DNA from: CAYHDN01 sp964355425
GTDB taxonomy: Bacteria > Patescibacteriota > UBA1384 > XYA2-FULL-43-10 > CAINNR01
DNA: 20,410 bases
Assembly: GCA_964355425.1 (NCBI GenBank)
Contig: CAYHDN010000010.1
Location: 1 to 20,410, forward strand
Reading direction: 5' to 3'
The notes beneath the pieces are model-generated. The model saw nothing but the letters and a program-made list of their open reading frames with translations. It did not search any database and had not been told where the DNA came from. Numbering within the stretch: the first letter of the stretch is position 1; every line of letters starts with the position of its first letter. The translations under genes were made by a program, and so were the position numbers. This document shows positions 19,740 to 20,410 of this stretch, one piece after another.

Positions 19740-20410
19740 TTAAGGCATCCTTAAATAGCTGATTTCTTTTGGATTAAGTCCTAGATACGGAGCTGATAGC
19801 TGATCGACTGTTCTGGCATCGAAACCGGCAATAATTTTTCCAATTGGGGGATCACACGGCTCACCATGTACCTCACTTACTTTCTGACCAATTGAAGCAT
19901 CAACAAGGTTAAAATCGAAGTGAACATAGCTGCAGAGATCGATAATTGATTCTGACACCCCATAAATATGAAGCTGACTTTTGTTCCACCAGCCTTCGCT
20001 TAAGCTACGGCTGGCAAGCCATTCTTTGCTTACGTACATACTATTCAAATAGAAGCCGAAAACATTTTTCATTGCTGCCGTCATTTTTACTGCACTATGG
20101 TTTTTGAGCACTGCCAGATTGATAATATAGCTTTCAAAGGCAATTTTAGGCAGGAGAACTTTTTTTAGTTTCAATGCAGCCGAATTCTCTTTCTCTATTC
20201 TTTCCGCCCGATTAAGATCAATGAGCTCAATTTGATACTTCGTAGCCAAATCAAAGTAGCCTAAATCAGTAAAAGCTTTTTTTGTGTCGCAACCGCCAGA
20301 GCCCTCGGCAACAACAATTTTAGCCCGGGAATTTGCCCGACAAAATTTAATAACCTCCTCGACTAATTCTGGCGTAGTAGTACATGGTGGCGGGAGGAAA
20401 GTCGTTAAAT
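19740..20410 (-). CDS. DUF362 domain protein (5' end outside window)
   Basis: An open frame of 223 codons runs from the right edge to the stop at 19740. No start is visible: the first usable TTG inside the frame lies within conserved sequence, so the gene begins beyond 20410. Features of the DUF362 family are PPCTTTPELVEEVIKF near the visible start, IVVAEGSGGCDTKKAFTDLG, LPKIAFESYIINLAVLKNHS and VKMTAAMKNVFGF. The domain often occurs with ferredoxin-like iron-sulfur proteins, but no Cys cluster is present in this part. Function unknown. The stop lies 32 nt upstream of the HD gene start, on the same strand. Confidence 0.85.
   Translation of the reverse strand, partial: LTTFLPPPCTTTPELVEEVIKFCRANSRAKIVVAEGSGGCDTKKAFTDLGYFDLATKYQIELIDLNRAERIEKENSAALKLKKVLLPKIAFESYIINLAVLKNHSAVKMTAAMKNVFGFYLNSMYVSKEWLASRSLSEGWWNKSQLHIYGVSESIIDLCSYVHFDFNLVDASIGQKVSEVHGEPCDPPIGKIIAGFDARTVDQLSAPYLGLNPKEISYLRMP

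Overview
The window reads as a compact, AT-rich chromosome of a streamlined bacterium, most likely a Patescibacteria/CPR lineage (inference). The evidence is small versions of universal proteins (EF-Ts of 197 aa; a prolyl-tRNA synthetase with no editing insertion between motifs 2 and 3), tight co-directional gene packing, little but information-processing genes, and no biosynthetic pathway genes. TGA is used as an ordinary stop (for example rseP and the HEPN-like gene), which argues against the CPR groups that recode UGA. No CRISPR array, rRNA or tRNA was seen.

Layout. 1-4253, minus strand: one operon rpsB-tsf-frr-rseP-proS (proS cut by the window edge), with a clear promoter and a hairpin-bearing leader. 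It is the classical bacterial order with pyrH and the isoprenoid and phospholipid genes missing. 4257-4537: a GC-rich, multibranched, minus-strand non-coding RNA with its own promoter and terminator; its promoter is interleaved with a divergent promoter for rpmE. 4656-7482, plus strand: rpmE, prfA, a 54-aa sORF unit, prmC, and a 62-aa Cys/His sORF unit. 7629-14791, minus strand: gatC-gatA, a cyclophilin, a GxxExxY nuclease-fold gene, a HEPN-like gene, a frameshifted gene, gatB, a small MscS channel and an HtrA protease. 14861-15504, plus strand: a GC-rich FabZ-like hotdog gene with its own promoter and terminator. 15512-20410, minus strand: ligA, an unknown gene, a NYN nuclease, a RelA/SpoT-type HD hydrolase and a partial DUF362 gene. 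A tiny plus-strand RNA lies at about 18468-18532.

Together the genes cover translation: elongation (tsf), termination (prfA plus its modifier prmC), recycling (frr), ribosomal proteins (rpsB, rpmE) and Asn/Gln-tRNA amidation (gatCAB). Envelope protein quality control (rseP, htrA, cyclophilin) and DNA sealing (ligA) are added.

The most unusual content is repetitive. (1) Three inter-gene loci carry dyad-symmetric arrays of the heptamer CACWGAT/ATCWGTG with a fixed 14-10-...-10-14 spacing. In one of them the two halves are split apart and exactly enclose the GxxExxY gene, so the family looks like a small mobile or repeat element with one gene-bearing copy and two empty copies. (2) 7-nt tandem repeats occur inside or at the end of conserved genes (prmC twice, gatB twice, gatA, rpsB/tsf junction). 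(3) Small palindromes with a GC-loop-GCTAC core lie in the rpsB leader, in the rpmE 3' coding end and inside gatB, with a looser relative in the rpmE leader. (4) Three GC-rich plus-strand mini-units each have their own promoter, an AGGAGG ribosome site, one reading frame and a downstream terminator.
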